A stretch of DNA of 64,000 nucleotides. Source: Liquorilactobacillus mali KCTC 3596 = DSM 20444. Its GTDB lineage: Bacteria; Bacillota; Bacilli; Lactobacillales; Lactobacillaceae. Made by a program: the position numbers and the translations under genes. Below the pieces are notes generated by a model. It was not told the DNA's origin and ran no database searches. It saw nothing but the letters and a program-made list of their open reading frames with translations. This document shows positions 17,642 to 26,972 of this stretch, one piece after another; the first letter of the stretch is position 1, and each line of letters starts with the position of its first letter. Location of the stretch: positions 1-64,000 of the forward strand of contig NZ_BACP01000037.1 of NCBI RefSeq assembly GCF_000260415.1, read 5' to 3'.

Positions 17642-19426
17642 TCAACTAAATTGACTATTGTACAGTCTAGCGTATGCACCATTCTTTTGTAGTAGTTCAT
17701 CATGTGTTCCACATTCGACAACACGTCCTGCATCAATAACACAAATCTGATCAGCATTGCGAATTGTCGAAAGACGATGTGCAATAACAAAACTAGTCTT
17801 ATCCTGCATCAAATCGGTCATTGCTTTTTGAACATCAGACTCTGTATTGGAGTCTATTGAGGCTGTTGCTTCATCCAATACCAAAACAGGTGCTTCAGCA
17901 ATAAATGCACGTGCAATACTGAGCAGTTGGCGCTGACCTTGTGAAATATTATGTGCATTTTCACTTAGAATCGTGTCATAGCCATCTCTCAGCTGCATAA
18001 TGAAATTATCAGCATTAGCGCGCTTTGCAGCTAAACGTACATCCTCATCAGTCGCATTCATACGACCAAGCCGGATATTCTCTTTAATGGAGAGTGAAAA
18101 CATAAAAGGTTCTTGCTGAACTACAGTAACTAACCTTCTTAAATTGGACCGTTTAATGCTAGTTACATCATGTTTATCCAACAGTACCCTTCCCTTACTA
18201 AGTGGGTATAAATTGGTTAACAGGTTCATAATGGTTGTTTTACCCGCGCCAGTTGGCCCCACTAGTGCAATCACTTGTCCCTGCTTGGCAGAAATGTTAA
18301 CATCATGCAATATTTGTTGTAAGCCATAGGCAAAATCTACATGTTCAAAAGCAACATTGCCTTTAGTATGTGTCATTGCGAGTGCATGTTTAATATCTTT
18401 TTCAGGCTTTTCATCAATTACTTCAAAAACTCGCTCCGCAGACGCTAAGGATAACTGCAGTGTATTGAGTAAATCAAGAATATTATTGATGGGACCAGTG
18501 AAATTACGTAAATAGATCAAGAAAGTAAAGATCGTACCGACCGTAATCGTACTACTATGAGTAAGAATAGAAAACGCTCCTGCAGCAGTAATAACAAGGT
18601 AAGCCACATTGTTAGTACCATTATTGATGGGACCGATCATACTACTGAAAGCCTGTGCACGAAAGGCCGCTTTTGTATAACGTTCATTAGTTTTGTTAAA
18701 GGTTCCCATCGTCTGTGCTTCATGATCAAATAACTGAATTACTTGTTTGCCAGATACTGATTCTTCGATCTGCGTATTAAGTGCTCCAAGTGCATCTTGT
18801 TGAGTTACAAAGGCTTTTTGGGTGATTTTCGCCACAATTCGAGTGAAAATATAGGTCATTATCGAACTAAGCAGAACAATTAGTGTTAAGAGTGGTGACA
18901 AAAGCAGCATTGCAACCCCCATTCCAACTACGCTAATAATTCCCGTAAACAGTTGTACGAAAGTCTGCATCATTGCAGTATTGATATTATCGACGTCATT
19001 TGTCAATCGACTCATAACATCCCCCTTATCATGGGTATCAAAATAACGTAATGGTAACCTTTGTAACTGGGCAAAGATATCGTGACGAATCGCTGCAGAT
19101 GCTCGTTGAGCTACTTTAATAATAATTGCGTTTTGAAAATAAGTACAAATACTGGCAACAATGTACATTACCGCCATTAAACCACAGATGACAAATAGTG
19201 TATGCATCTTGTTAGCGCTGAGAAACTGATCAACAACTATTCCATTTACACGATTTCCTACAATGGTCGCCATCGTAGTAAAAATCGTTAAGAAAAAAAC
19301 GAGGATTAACTTACCACGTGCAAAAGCAAGGTAATTCAAAATTCTTTTAACAGTCTGTTTCCAATTATTCAGGCTAACTTTCTCTGGGTGCAAATTACGT
19401 CCGGGACGATGATGATTCATCTGCAT
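17642..19426 (-). CDS. Heterodimeric ABC exporter subunit with catalytic Walker B
   Basis: The protein has 594 residues from ATG 19426 (AGGAGGAAG upstream); the frame extends earlier but only inside the upstream gene. An N-terminal six-helix exporter domain is followed by an NBD with Walker A VGPTGAGKTTIM, signature SQGQRQLLSIARA (degenerate LSGGQ), Walker B VLVLDEATASID with the catalytic Glu, and H-loop VIAHRLS. It overlaps its partner by 32 nt, implying translational coupling. The split of intact and degenerate motifs between the two subunits is typical of the LmrCD/BmrCD type of multidrug or peptide exporters. Confidence 0.9.
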   Translation of the reverse strand: MQMNHHRPGRNLHPEKVSLNNWKQTVKRILNYLAFARGKLILVFFLTIFTTMATIVGNRVNGIVVDQFLSANKMHTLFVICGLMAVMYIVASICTYFQNAIIIKVAQRASAAIRHDIFAQLQRLPLRYFDTHDKGDVMSRLTNDVDNINTAMMQTFVQLFTGIISVVGMGVAMLLLSPLLTLIVLLSSIMTYIFTRIVAKITQKAFVTQQDALGALNTQIEESVSGKQVIQLFDHEAQTMGTFNKTNERYTKAAFRAQAFSSMIGPINNGTNNVAYLVITAAGAFSILTHSSTITVGTIFTFLIYLRNFTGPINNILDLLNTLQLSLASAERVFEVIDEKPEKDIKHALAMTHTKGNVAFEHVDFAYGLQQILHDVNISAKQGQVIALVGPTGAGKTTIMNLLTNLYPLSKGRVLLDKHDVTSIKRSNLRRLVTVVQQEPFMFSLSIKENIRLGRMNATDEDVRLAAKRANADNFIMQLRDGYDTILSENAHNISQGQRQLLSIARAFIAEAPVLVLDEATASIDSNTESDVQKAMTDLMQDKTSFVIAHRLSTIRNADQICVIDAGRVVECGTHDELLQKNGAYARLYNSQFS

Positions 19427-21143
19427 AATATCTTCCTCCTCCCAGTTGTGTTTCAACTAGTTGCGCATAAAATGGTGAGGTTTTGAGCAATTGTGTGTGC
19501 GTACCTTGATCGGTCAGTTGCCCATCAGTCATAACCAAGATTTCATCACAGTGCATGATATTTGTTACCCTTTGCGAAATAATGATAGTTGTCCGCCCAC
19601 TTCGGGTTTCAAGCAGTCGCTTTTGGATTAAAGCATTGGTGGTTTGATCAACCGCACTAGTCGCATCATCCAACACCAATATATCTGGGTCTGGTACAAC
19701 CGCACGTGCAATATTCAAACGCTGTCGCTGCCCACCAGAAAAATTCTTTCCATTTTGTTCAACTATCGCATCATATTTTCGTGGCAGCTTCTTAATAAAT
19801 TCGGTTGCATCAGCCACGTTAGCCGCTGAATCAAGTTGTGTTTCACTTGCTTGTACTGCACCAAACGTCAAATTATGCCTGATTGTCCCAGAAAATAGCA
19901 TAGCATCCTGCATGGCAACTGTAACTTTATGGTGAACAGCTACCAAATCCATGTCTTTAATATCGACTCCACCGATGCGAATTGTTCCTTGATAATTATC
20001 GAAACTACGCGTTAGCAAATTGATCAGTGCAGATTTACCACTGCCCGTTGCACCAATAATTCCCAACCATTTACCTTCTGCTATTTTGAAACTGACATCA
20101 TTCAGGATTGGTCTGCTTTGCTGATAACCGAAAGTAACGTGTGAGAACTCGATACTACTGCCCGATGGTGCATTTGCAATTGTACCAACAGCAACTTCAC
20201 CTTTCGTTTCATTCAAAACTGCTTGGACACGGGTTGCCGAGGTAATCGCACGTGAAAAAGCAGTAATGATGTTAACTGTCATGACCATTGCATTCGTGAT
20301 TTGAATCATATAATTGACAAAAGCAATAATCTGTCCGTCGAGAATCGTTCCATTTACTTTCAACTGGCCACCATATGCCAACGCAATTACAACTCCAAGA
20401 TTCAACATGACCTGAATAATAGGACTTAACGTCACTGTTGCCATCGAAGCACGAATACTACTGTTAAGCAGTTTATCATTAGCCTGCTTGAATTGAGTTA
20501 GCTGATGTTTTTCTAAAACAAAAGCTTTGATTGTCTTAATTCCTTGCAAGTTCTCTCTCATAACCCTGTTCATCCCGTCGACCCGCTGCTGCATCTTAGT
20601 GTAAAGTGGGATACTGCGACGCATAATAAATAAAAGAAAGATAATTAAAGAAGATATGATCACCAATAAGATCGGAGCTAAATTTGGGCAAACAATCAGT
20701 GACATAACGATTCCGCCAAACATAAGCATTGGAGAGCGTACCATTCCACGTGTCAGGATCATCACAAGGTTCTGCATCTGTGTTACGTCATTAGTGATCC
20801 GCGTAATTAATGTTGCTGGTGCTAAATTACTTGCTTCCCGCTTATTTAATGCAATCGTTAACATATGAGAACGCAAATGTGCTCCCATTCGGAGTGAAGC
20901 ATAGTTCCCTAACACACCCGATCCAGCACCTACAAGTACTCCTAGCAAGGCAAATAACAGCATGAGCAATGCTGTATGGACAACATACTGCATGTCTCCT
21001 TTTGCCAGTCCATGATCAACAATATCAGACATTAAGGTTGGTTGTTGCAAATCACAAAATACCTCAATTAACATGACCAGTGGTGCTAGGAAAAAGCACC
21101 ATCGTGACAAACCATGTGTGTGCTGCATTACAATTTTAAACAA
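19395..21143 (-). CDS. Heterodimeric ABC exporter subunit with degenerate catalytic site
   Basis: The protein has 582 residues, with a TTG start 6 nt after GGAGGTG. Six membrane helices are followed by an NBD with Walker A GATGSGKSALI, intact signature FSGGQRQRLNIARA, Walker B VLDDATSAVD (Asp in place of the catalytic Glu) and SQRVTNI at the H-loop (Gln in place of His). These changes make this subunit's own Walker site non-hydrolytic. Paired with the downstream subunit it supplies the intact signature to the consensus site, as in LmrC/TM287. No regulator gene is directly adjacent. Confidence 0.9.
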   Translation of the reverse strand: MFKIVMQHTHGLSRWCFFLAPLVMLIEVFCDLQQPTLMSDIVDHGLAKGDMQYVVHTALLMLLFALLGVLVGAGSGVLGNYASLRMGAHLRSHMLTIALNKREASNLAPATLITRITNDVTQMQNLVMILTRGMVRSPMLMFGGIVMSLIVCPNLAPILLVIISSLIIFLLFIMRRSIPLYTKMQQRVDGMNRVMRENLQGIKTIKAFVLEKHQLTQFKQANDKLLNSSIRASMATVTLSPIIQVMLNLGVVIALAYGGQLKVNGTILDGQIIAFVNYMIQITNAMVMTVNIITAFSRAITSATRVQAVLNETKGEVAVGTIANAPSGSSIEFSHVTFGYQQSRPILNDVSFKIAEGKWLGIIGATGSGKSALINLLTRSFDNYQGTIRIGGVDIKDMDLVAVHHKVTVAMQDAMLFSGTIRHNLTFGAVQASETQLDSAANVADATEFIKKLPRKYDAIVEQNGKNFSGGQRQRLNIARAVVPDPDILVLDDATSAVDQTTNALIQKRLLETRSGRTTIIISQRVTNIMHCDEILVMTDGQLTDQGTHTQLLKTSPFYAQLVETQLGGGRYYADESSSSRT

Positions 21144-21377
21144 AACAACACCTCCGTAAAGTTCACTATATTTCTGTGCTTAAAAATTAAAAAAATTGAA
21201 GCAAATCCCCTACCATTTTTCCCTTAACTAAAAAAGAAGTAAACGTCTAGTTATCATTATATCCAATTATTTTTAATTAACCTCGCACAAATCTAATAAT
21301 ATTTGATAATAAAAGCTGTTATTTTTCATTTTTCCTAAACAGTAAAATTTATTATAACTAATTCCTACTAAAACTTT

Positions 21378-22244
21378 TTAGCGACTATTCTCATTAAAAT
21401 AGTCAACAAAGCATTTATGGTAATTATTCATTTTAGCATTCTTTAAATAACATAGATTAATATCTGCAATTACGACTGGTTCAATCGGTAAAACTACTAA
21501 TCCATCGTCTTTATCCACTAGTTTTCCCATCAATAAAGAAATTCCCAACCCTCTTTTGACAAAATTTAAAATATTTTCCACAATCTGATCTGCATAAACA
21601 ACATTCGGAGTGAACCCATTTTCCTGACAAATATGCATGCAAAGCTCATATGGTCGAGAATCGACTGGTTGAAAAATAAAATTCTCATGAACTAGTTGCC
21701 TAATCCTAACACTTTCTTGTCTTGTCAATGGATGATCAAGTGGCAAAACTACTACTAAGCGATCCTCCATATATGATAATTGCGTAAATATTTTGGTATT
21801 TTTAACGTCTTTAATAAATGCAAAATCAATCTCTTGCTTTGCTAACATTTGTTCTAAATCTTCTGAAGGTCCCGTCCTTACTTTACACCTAATATGAGTT
21901 TTTTTAATAAAGCCTGTAATTAGATCCAAAATATTGTATTCGTTAATTGAAGGAATTCCTCCAATCACAAGGCCCTCATTCTCTGAGTGTAATCTACTGA
22001 TCTCATCATTTGCTTTCTGAGACAGTTCTTTTATTTTTAGTGCATATTTCAAATAAACTTCACCATATTCAGTTAGTCCAACCTGTCGCGTAGTACGTTC
22101 AAATAATTTAACTCCTAAATCAGCCTCTAAAGTCATAATGTGTTTGGAGAACGAAGATTGCGAAATATAACATGTATCTGCTGCTTCTGAAAAGTTTTTG
22201 TATTTAGCTAGCGCTAAAAAATTATCAAGGTATTTCAAGTCCAA
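21378..22244 (-). CDS. LysR-family transcriptional regulator
   Basis: The protein has 288 residues, with a TTG start after GGGAGGTG. The N-terminal winged helix reads MDLKYLDNFLALAKYKNFSEAA … CYISQSSFSKHIMTLEADLGVKLFERTTR, followed by a linker helix and the LysR effector-binding fold. It is divergent from the ceramidase-like/PTS operon across 166 bp that contain an inverted repeat, a promoter and a cre site. I infer that it activates or represses that operon in response to an intermediate. The effector cannot be told from the sequence. Confidence 0.88.
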   Translation of the reverse strand: MDLKYLDNFLALAKYKNFSEAADTCYISQSSFSKHIMTLEADLGVKLFERTTRQVGLTEYGEVYLKYALKIKELSQKANDEISRLHSENEGLVIGGIPSINEYNILDLITGFIKKTHIRCKVRTGPSEDLEQMLAKQEIDFAFIKDVKNTKIFTQLSYMEDRLVVVLPLDHPLTRQESVRIRQLVHENFIFQPVDSRPYELCMHICQENGFTPNVVYADQIVENILNFVKRGLGISLLMGKLVDKDDGLVVLPIEPVVIADINLCYLKNAKMNNYHKCFVDYFNENSR

Positions 22245-22294
22245 TTAAGGCACCTCCCCGTAAAACTTATAATCAAACAACTATTACAATAGAT

Positions 22295-22313
22295 TTATTC
22301 TTTCTGAGAATAA
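22295..22313. promoter_or_regulatory. Candidate LysR operator
   Basis: The inverted repeat TTATTC-N7-GAATAA lies in the divergent region between the LysR gene and the operon, 19 bp upstream of the putative -35 box. Its spacing and position fit a LysR-type recognition site. Confidence 0.45.
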
Positions 22314-22331
22314 GTATAGTCAGACTTAGAA

Positions 22332-22360
22332 TTGCGTGTCAATAATAAAAAGAACATAAT
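22332..22360 (+). promoter_or_regulatory. Promoter of the ceramidase-like/PTS operon
   Basis: TTGCGT (22332-22337) and CATAAT (22355-22360) are separated by 17 nt. The cre site follows immediately, overlapping the expected transcription start. Confidence 0.5.
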
Positions 22361-22368
22361 AATATCCA

Positions 22369-22382
22369 AGGAAGCGCTTTCT
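22369..22382 (+). promoter_or_regulatory. Catabolite response element (cre)
   Basis: AGGAAGCGCTTTCT matches the CcpA consensus TGNAANCGNWNNCW at all but the first base and is nearly palindromic. Its place just after the -10 box predicts carbon catabolite repression of the operon. Confidence 0.65.
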
Positions 22383-22410
22383 TAATTAATATCAGAAGGG
22401 ACTGATTCTC

Positions 22411-23646
22411 TTGCCCACTATGCTCAAGGCTGGCTTTGGCAAAAAAGTAATTGACTTCAAAAAAAGTGATTTACCACTTCGTGAATTTTCAAAGAAATTA
22501 GATGACTTGTACACCCGTGTAATGTTGGTTGATGGCACTCAGCAACATTTTGCTCTAGTCTCACTAGATTTAACCTCCTTACCGGCAAAAGCGATTAATA
22601 CCTTTAAAAATATTGTTGCTGAATTAACAAATATTGATGTTACTAATATTTGGATTACTGTGTCGCATACTTTTGCTGCCCCACATCTGCCAAATGCACC
22701 TAAATCTGAAACAGATCACAAAAACTATCAATTTATTTTTGATAGGCTAAAGTCAAGCTTGACTGCAAGCTGCGAAGCCGCGCAACTTGATCTACAATCA
22801 GTTCAAATTGCCAGTACAATGGTTAACTGCCCTTTAAATGTTAATCGTAATCAGTTAACAGCAGCCGGGTGGTGGTTAGGACGTGACCTTAACGCCTATT
22901 CAGACCATCATTTACGTGTATTAGCTTTTAAAAAAGATGATGGAACAGTGAATTTGATCGTTAATTATGACATTCAGCAAAGTGTCTTAGATCATATTAC
23001 CGACGATGAAGGAAATCGTGTAATTTCTAGTGATTTGATGGGAGTAGGTATTAAAAAATATGAAGATCTGCAGCAAATTGCAATTTTTTTACCTGGGGCT
23101 GCCGGAGATCAACGACCATTATTTGTTGGTAACAATAAAAAACCATTTGCTTTTGCTAAAGCTCTACTGAGCGAGCAAAGTGTACTTGTTTATGAAAGCC
23201 TGCAAAATGCTGTTCATTCAATTTCAAACTGGCAATTATTTAAAAAATTGCGCTTGCAGACTCAAATAATCTCGGCTCCAACTCAAGTTCAAAAATTATC
23301 AACCTTTGAAATTAAACCGACTCATCACTACGATTTTAAATCAACTGGGATGACTATACCCCTAGATGTAACAGCTTTACAACTCAATCAGTATTTAATT
23401 ATAGGAACACAACCAGAAATGAACAGTAGTTTTGGTGCTGAATGTAGACAGACCTTGGGTTTAGGTGAGGACGTCATGTTAGCCACCCTTGTTAATGGGG
23501 GGGCTAAGTATTTGCCAGAAAAACTTGACTACCAACGAACTACCTATCAAGCAATGAATACTAAACTAGCTCAAGGAACAGATGAATTATTTTTAGCAGC
23601 TTTTGCTCATTTAGGTAAAAAAATAAATAAGGAGGAAGAATTATAA
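22411..23646 (+). CDS. Neutral-ceramidase-like protein, copy 1 (altered metal site)
   Basis: The protein has 411 residues, with a TTG start 9 nt after AGAAGG. The fold signature is that of the bacterial neutral/alkaline ceramidase N-terminal-domain family: an N-terminal beta-strand, FALVSLDLTSLP, ITVSHTFAAPHLP, VISSDLMGV and LPGAAGDQRP. The usual zinc motif THTHSGP reads SHTFAAP here, so the second His is Phe. The later His (AVHxTxL in copy 2) reads DIQQSVL, so a Gln. It may be a pseudo-enzyme or a partner of copy 2. It has no signal peptide and overlaps the next gene by 1 nt (TAATG), so they are translationally coupled. The substrate is unknown. Confidence 0.68.
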   Translation: MPTMLKAGFGKKVIDFKKSDLPLREFSKKLDDLYTRVMLVDGTQQHFALVSLDLTSLPAKAINTFKNIVAELTNIDVTNIWITVSHTFAAPHLPNAPKSETDHKNYQFIFDRLKSSLTASCEAAQLDLQSVQIASTMVNCPLNVNRNQLTAAGWWLGRDLNAYSDHHLRVLAFKKDDGTVNLIVNYDIQQSVLDHITDDEGNRVISSDLMGVGIKKYEDLQQIAIFLPGAAGDQRPLFVGNNKKPFAFAKALLSEQSVLVYESLQNAVHSISNWQLFKKLRLQTQIISAPTQVQKLSTFEIKPTHHYDFKSTGMTIPLDVTALQLNQYLIIGTQPEMNSSFGAECRQTLGLGEDVMLATLVNGGAKYLPEKLDYQRTTYQAMNTKLAQGTDELFLAAFAHLGKKINKEEEL

Positions 23647-24886
23647 TGCTAGTCGGACATGCAAGGAAAGATATTACTCCTACTCCACCTTTTTATCTGC
23701 TTGGTTATAAAACAGAACTTAGAAACCAGCCCGCCAAAGGAATACATGATCACATCTTTATCAACGCTTTATTATTCTGCGATGAAAAAGGTGAGCAAAG
23801 TTTTTTAGCCACAGGCGATTTACTTGAAATCGAAGATATTGTAGCAGCAGATATTCGTCAAAAAATTAGTCGACGATTTGGAATTGCATTTGATCACATC
23901 ATTATTGGTGTTACTCATGATCACCATTCTGTCCGAGATTATCATCGCACTTGGGAATTCGGAAAGTTTAGTCAGAGCTATTATGATTTCTTTGTTAACA
24001 GCTTTATTAAAGCTTTTGAAGAATGTCGAGAAACCTTAACTGAAGTCACTGCTCACTATGGGCAACGCGAAATTCTTGGTTATTATAGCAACCGTAATCA
24101 TCCCAATAAATCAGCTGATAATGTTGTAAGTGTCATTAAATTTACTCAGGAAGATAAACCAGTTGCTGGAATTGTCAATATTGCTGTCCATTCAACTGTT
24201 TTAAGTTCCAATAACCAATACTTAACCGCTGACTTAGCTGGCAATCTTTGTACAAAATTAGCCGAAAAATGGGGATTCTTCCCCCTGATGCTCATCGGGT
24301 GTGCTGCCGATTCCAGCAATCGCTTTGAACGTCAAGGTCAAGACTTTAATGAACTTGAACGTACCACAAGTGGCTTAGCTTCAGCTATTACACAAATTAA
24401 AATTTCTAAAAAATTAAATTAGGTAAAATCAAGTCAGTTACGTTAAGTCATGAAGTTGTAAATGATAAACAACTCTATGATGAAGAATTGGAAAACAAAA
24501 TCACACAATTGAAAAATGGGACTATCAAGTCTGTTGGTTCACAACCAATTGATGCTGTCATAAAAAAATGTAATGCACAGCTTAAACAACCACAGTTTCA
24601 CGATTTATTGAGTTTAGGAATCTTAGATATCGGTGATCTTCGTCTATTCATCTTTCCAGGTGAATTAGCAGCTGCAGGTGCAAAACCTTTGCGAGCTTCA
24701 ACTGATAAAACTGTGTTAACGGCTGGATACTGTAATGGATTCCATTACTATTTCCTGCAAGCTCAAGATTATGGATTATCATTTGAAACTATTGGTAATC
24801 CAGTCCCAGCAGGCACTTTTGAAGAAATTATCGCTCAATTTGTGAATGGTAGCCAGATCTTAGACACTTACGAAAAATATAAATAA
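23646..24886 (+). pseudogene. Neutral-ceramidase-like protein, copy 2 (frameshifted)
   Basis: The first frame (258 residues to a TAG near 24421) keeps the metal motifs THDHHSV and VNIAVHSTVL plus IGCAADSSNRF. The C-terminal part continues in the -1 frame from about 24410 to 24886 (IKLGKIKSVTLSHEVVNDKQ … FIFPGELAAAGAKPLRAS). Joining them at the run of six A residues at 24408-24413 gives about 413 residues, matching the 411 of copy 1. One extra A would restore the gene. Causes could be a real mutation, phase variation, programmed -1 frameshifting or a homopolymer sequencing error. If read through, this is the copy with intact zinc ligands. Confidence 0.68.
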
Positions 24887-24986
24887 AAAAATCCTAACGA
24901 GTCATGATCGGGACTCCTTTGCCAAAAGTCGATTATTGAAATTAATTTTTAACCGATGAATACAACAATTGAGGGAGTTGTTAAAA

Positions 24987-26945
24987 ATGAATTATAAATC
25001 GCTTGCCGAAGATATTCTTAAAAATGTCGGCTCTAAAGGTAATGTTAAAAGTATTACTCACTGTGTAACCAGAATCCGGTTCGTTTTAGGTGATGAATCT
25101 AAAGCCAATGATGATGAAATTAAAAATTTAGATGGAGTCTTAGACGTCGTTAAACAAGGTGGCCAATATCAAGTTGTAATTGGTCCAAGTGTTGCTAAAG
25201 TTTATGATGAAATATTATCCATTGCTAATTTCTCGGATAGTATCGTTAATGGTGGCGACATGGCAACAAATAATCCCACTGATAACGATAACGAGACCGA
25301 GAAAGGTTTATTGGGTAAGGCATTAGGACTAATCAGTTCCATCTTTATTCCAATTCTTGGATTATTGTCCGGCGCCGGTATGATTAAGGCTGTTGTTTCA
25401 TTATGTACTGTTACTGGTATTATGTCTGAAAAAAGTGGCACTTATTTAATTTTAAATGCCTTAGGCGACACTCTATTCTACTTTTTCCCAGTTGTTATTG
25501 GCTGGAGTGCTGCACGCAAATTCGGTTTAAAAGAAATTTATGGTATCACTTTAGGTGCATTTCTAGTTTATCCAACACTTATTTCTGCTGCAAGCAGTCA
25601 AACTGTCACAACTATATTTAAAGGTACAATTTTTGCTTTGAAATACAAAATGACCTTCTTAGGTATCCCAGTAGCTCTGCAAACCTATTCTAGTACCGTC
25701 ATTCCAATCATCATTATAGTGTGGTTTGCTAGCTATGTTTATAAGTATTGCGACAAGGTCATCCCAGATGTTTTAAAAATGGTATTTGTTCCTTTCTTTA
25801 CTTTATTAATCGCTGGAATTTTGAGTCTCATTATCATCGGCCCAGTTGCCATGATTTTACAAAATATTTTAAGTGATACTGTCCTTTGGTTAGTTGGTTT
25901 GAATAAAGCTGTTGCCGGTTTCTTTTTAGGAGCCTTCTGGAGTATCTTAGTAATGTTTGGGCTGCATTGGGCCGTCATTCCATTTTTTGCAATCGATATC
26001 GCTCACTATGGTTATGACGTTATCAATCCTCTAATTTTCTCAGGTGCTTTAGCTGTCTTAGGATCATCAATCGGAGTTGCTGTCCGTACAAAAAGTGAGA
26101 GTGTCCGTGGGATGTCAGTTGCCGCTGCAATTTCATCATTCTTCGGAATTAACGAACCTGCTTTGTATGGGGTCTTGATTCCACGAAAATGGATCATGAT
26201 TACATCTTTCACTGGTGCTGGAATTGGTGGAGCAATTGCTGGATTTTCAGGATCTAAACTTTATGCATTTGGAGCAAATGGGCTTTTAGGCTTACCATGC
26301 TTCATTAATCCTAAAGGAATTGATAGCGGATTCATTGGACTATGTATTAGTGGCGTCGTTGCTTTTGCCTTTGCACTGGGATCTGCTTTGTTAATTGGTG
26401 CTAAAAAAGATGCTGGTAATCGCCCACTCATCAAGAAAAAGTCAGTCAACCACAGCGCTGTTTATGCGCCAGTCAATGGAGAAAGTTTTGATTTAACGAC
26501 CGTTCATGATGATGTTTTCTCCAAATTAACCTTAGGGGATGGAATTGCAATCAAACCAAATGAAGGCAAGGTCTATGCTCCAATTGATGGAATCATTCGG
26601 GTTGCTTATCCCACTGGGCATGCTATTGGCTTGGCTAGCAATGATGGTGAAGAAATCTTAATTCATATTGGAATAGACACCGTCAACCTAGAGGGAAAAC
26701 ATTTCACACTGCACGTTAATCAAGGGCTTCGTGTCATAAAAGGCGATTTGCTTGTTGAATTTGATAAAAAGGCGATTAATGATGCTGGTTACGACTCAAC
26801 TGTCATGATGGTGGTTACTAAATCCGAGCGTTTAAAGAGCGTCATGCCTACCAAATTTGGACCAGTTACTAAAGATACGAAAGTTTTGGATGTTGAGCTA
26901 AACAACAGTTCCAATACTGATCAAGAAGCAGTTATTGCTAAATAA
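24987..26945 (+). CDS. PTS beta-glucoside-type permease EIIBCA
   Basis: The protein has 652 residues; I prefer ATG 24987, 11 nt after GAGGGAG. The EIIB domain (residues 1-90) has the phosphorylatable Cys in ITHCVTRIRF. EIIC has about ten helices, with FGINEPALYGV near residue 390. The C-terminal EIIA of the glucose/Crr type has HIGIDTVNLEGKHF with the active His. All three modules are intact, so it should import and phosphorylate a sugar or glycoside on its own with EI and HPr. It follows the two ceramidase-like genes by about 100 nt and precedes the amidohydrolase, suggesting that the sugar carries a group those proteins act on. Confidence 0.9.
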   Translation: MNYKSLAEDILKNVGSKGNVKSITHCVTRIRFVLGDESKANDDEIKNLDGVLDVVKQGGQYQVVIGPSVAKVYDEILSIANFSDSIVNGGDMATNNPTDNDNETEKGLLGKALGLISSIFIPILGLLSGAGMIKAVVSLCTVTGIMSEKSGTYLILNALGDTLFYFFPVVIGWSAARKFGLKEIYGITLGAFLVYPTLISAASSQTVTTIFKGTIFALKYKMTFLGIPVALQTYSSTVIPIIIIVWFASYVYKYCDKVIPDVLKMVFVPFFTLLIAGILSLIIIGPVAMILQNILSDTVLWLVGLNKAVAGFFLGAFWSILVMFGLHWAVIPFFAIDIAHYGYDVINPLIFSGALAVLGSSIGVAVRTKSESVRGMSVAAAISSFFGINEPALYGVLIPRKWIMITSFTGAGIGGAIAGFSGSKLYAFGANGLLGLPCFINPKGIDSGFIGLCISGVVAFAFALGSALLIGAKKDAGNRPLIKKKSVNHSAVYAPVNGESFDLTTVHDDVFSKLTLGDGIAIKPNEGKVYAPIDGIIRVAYPTGHAIGLASNDGEEILIHIGIDTVNLEGKHFTLHVNQGLRVIKGDLLVEFDKKAINDAGYDSTVMMVVTKSERLKSVMPTKFGPVTKDTKVLDVELNNSSNTDQEAVIAK

Positions 26946-26972
26946 TTAATTAAAAAGCGAGGAGAGAATTAG

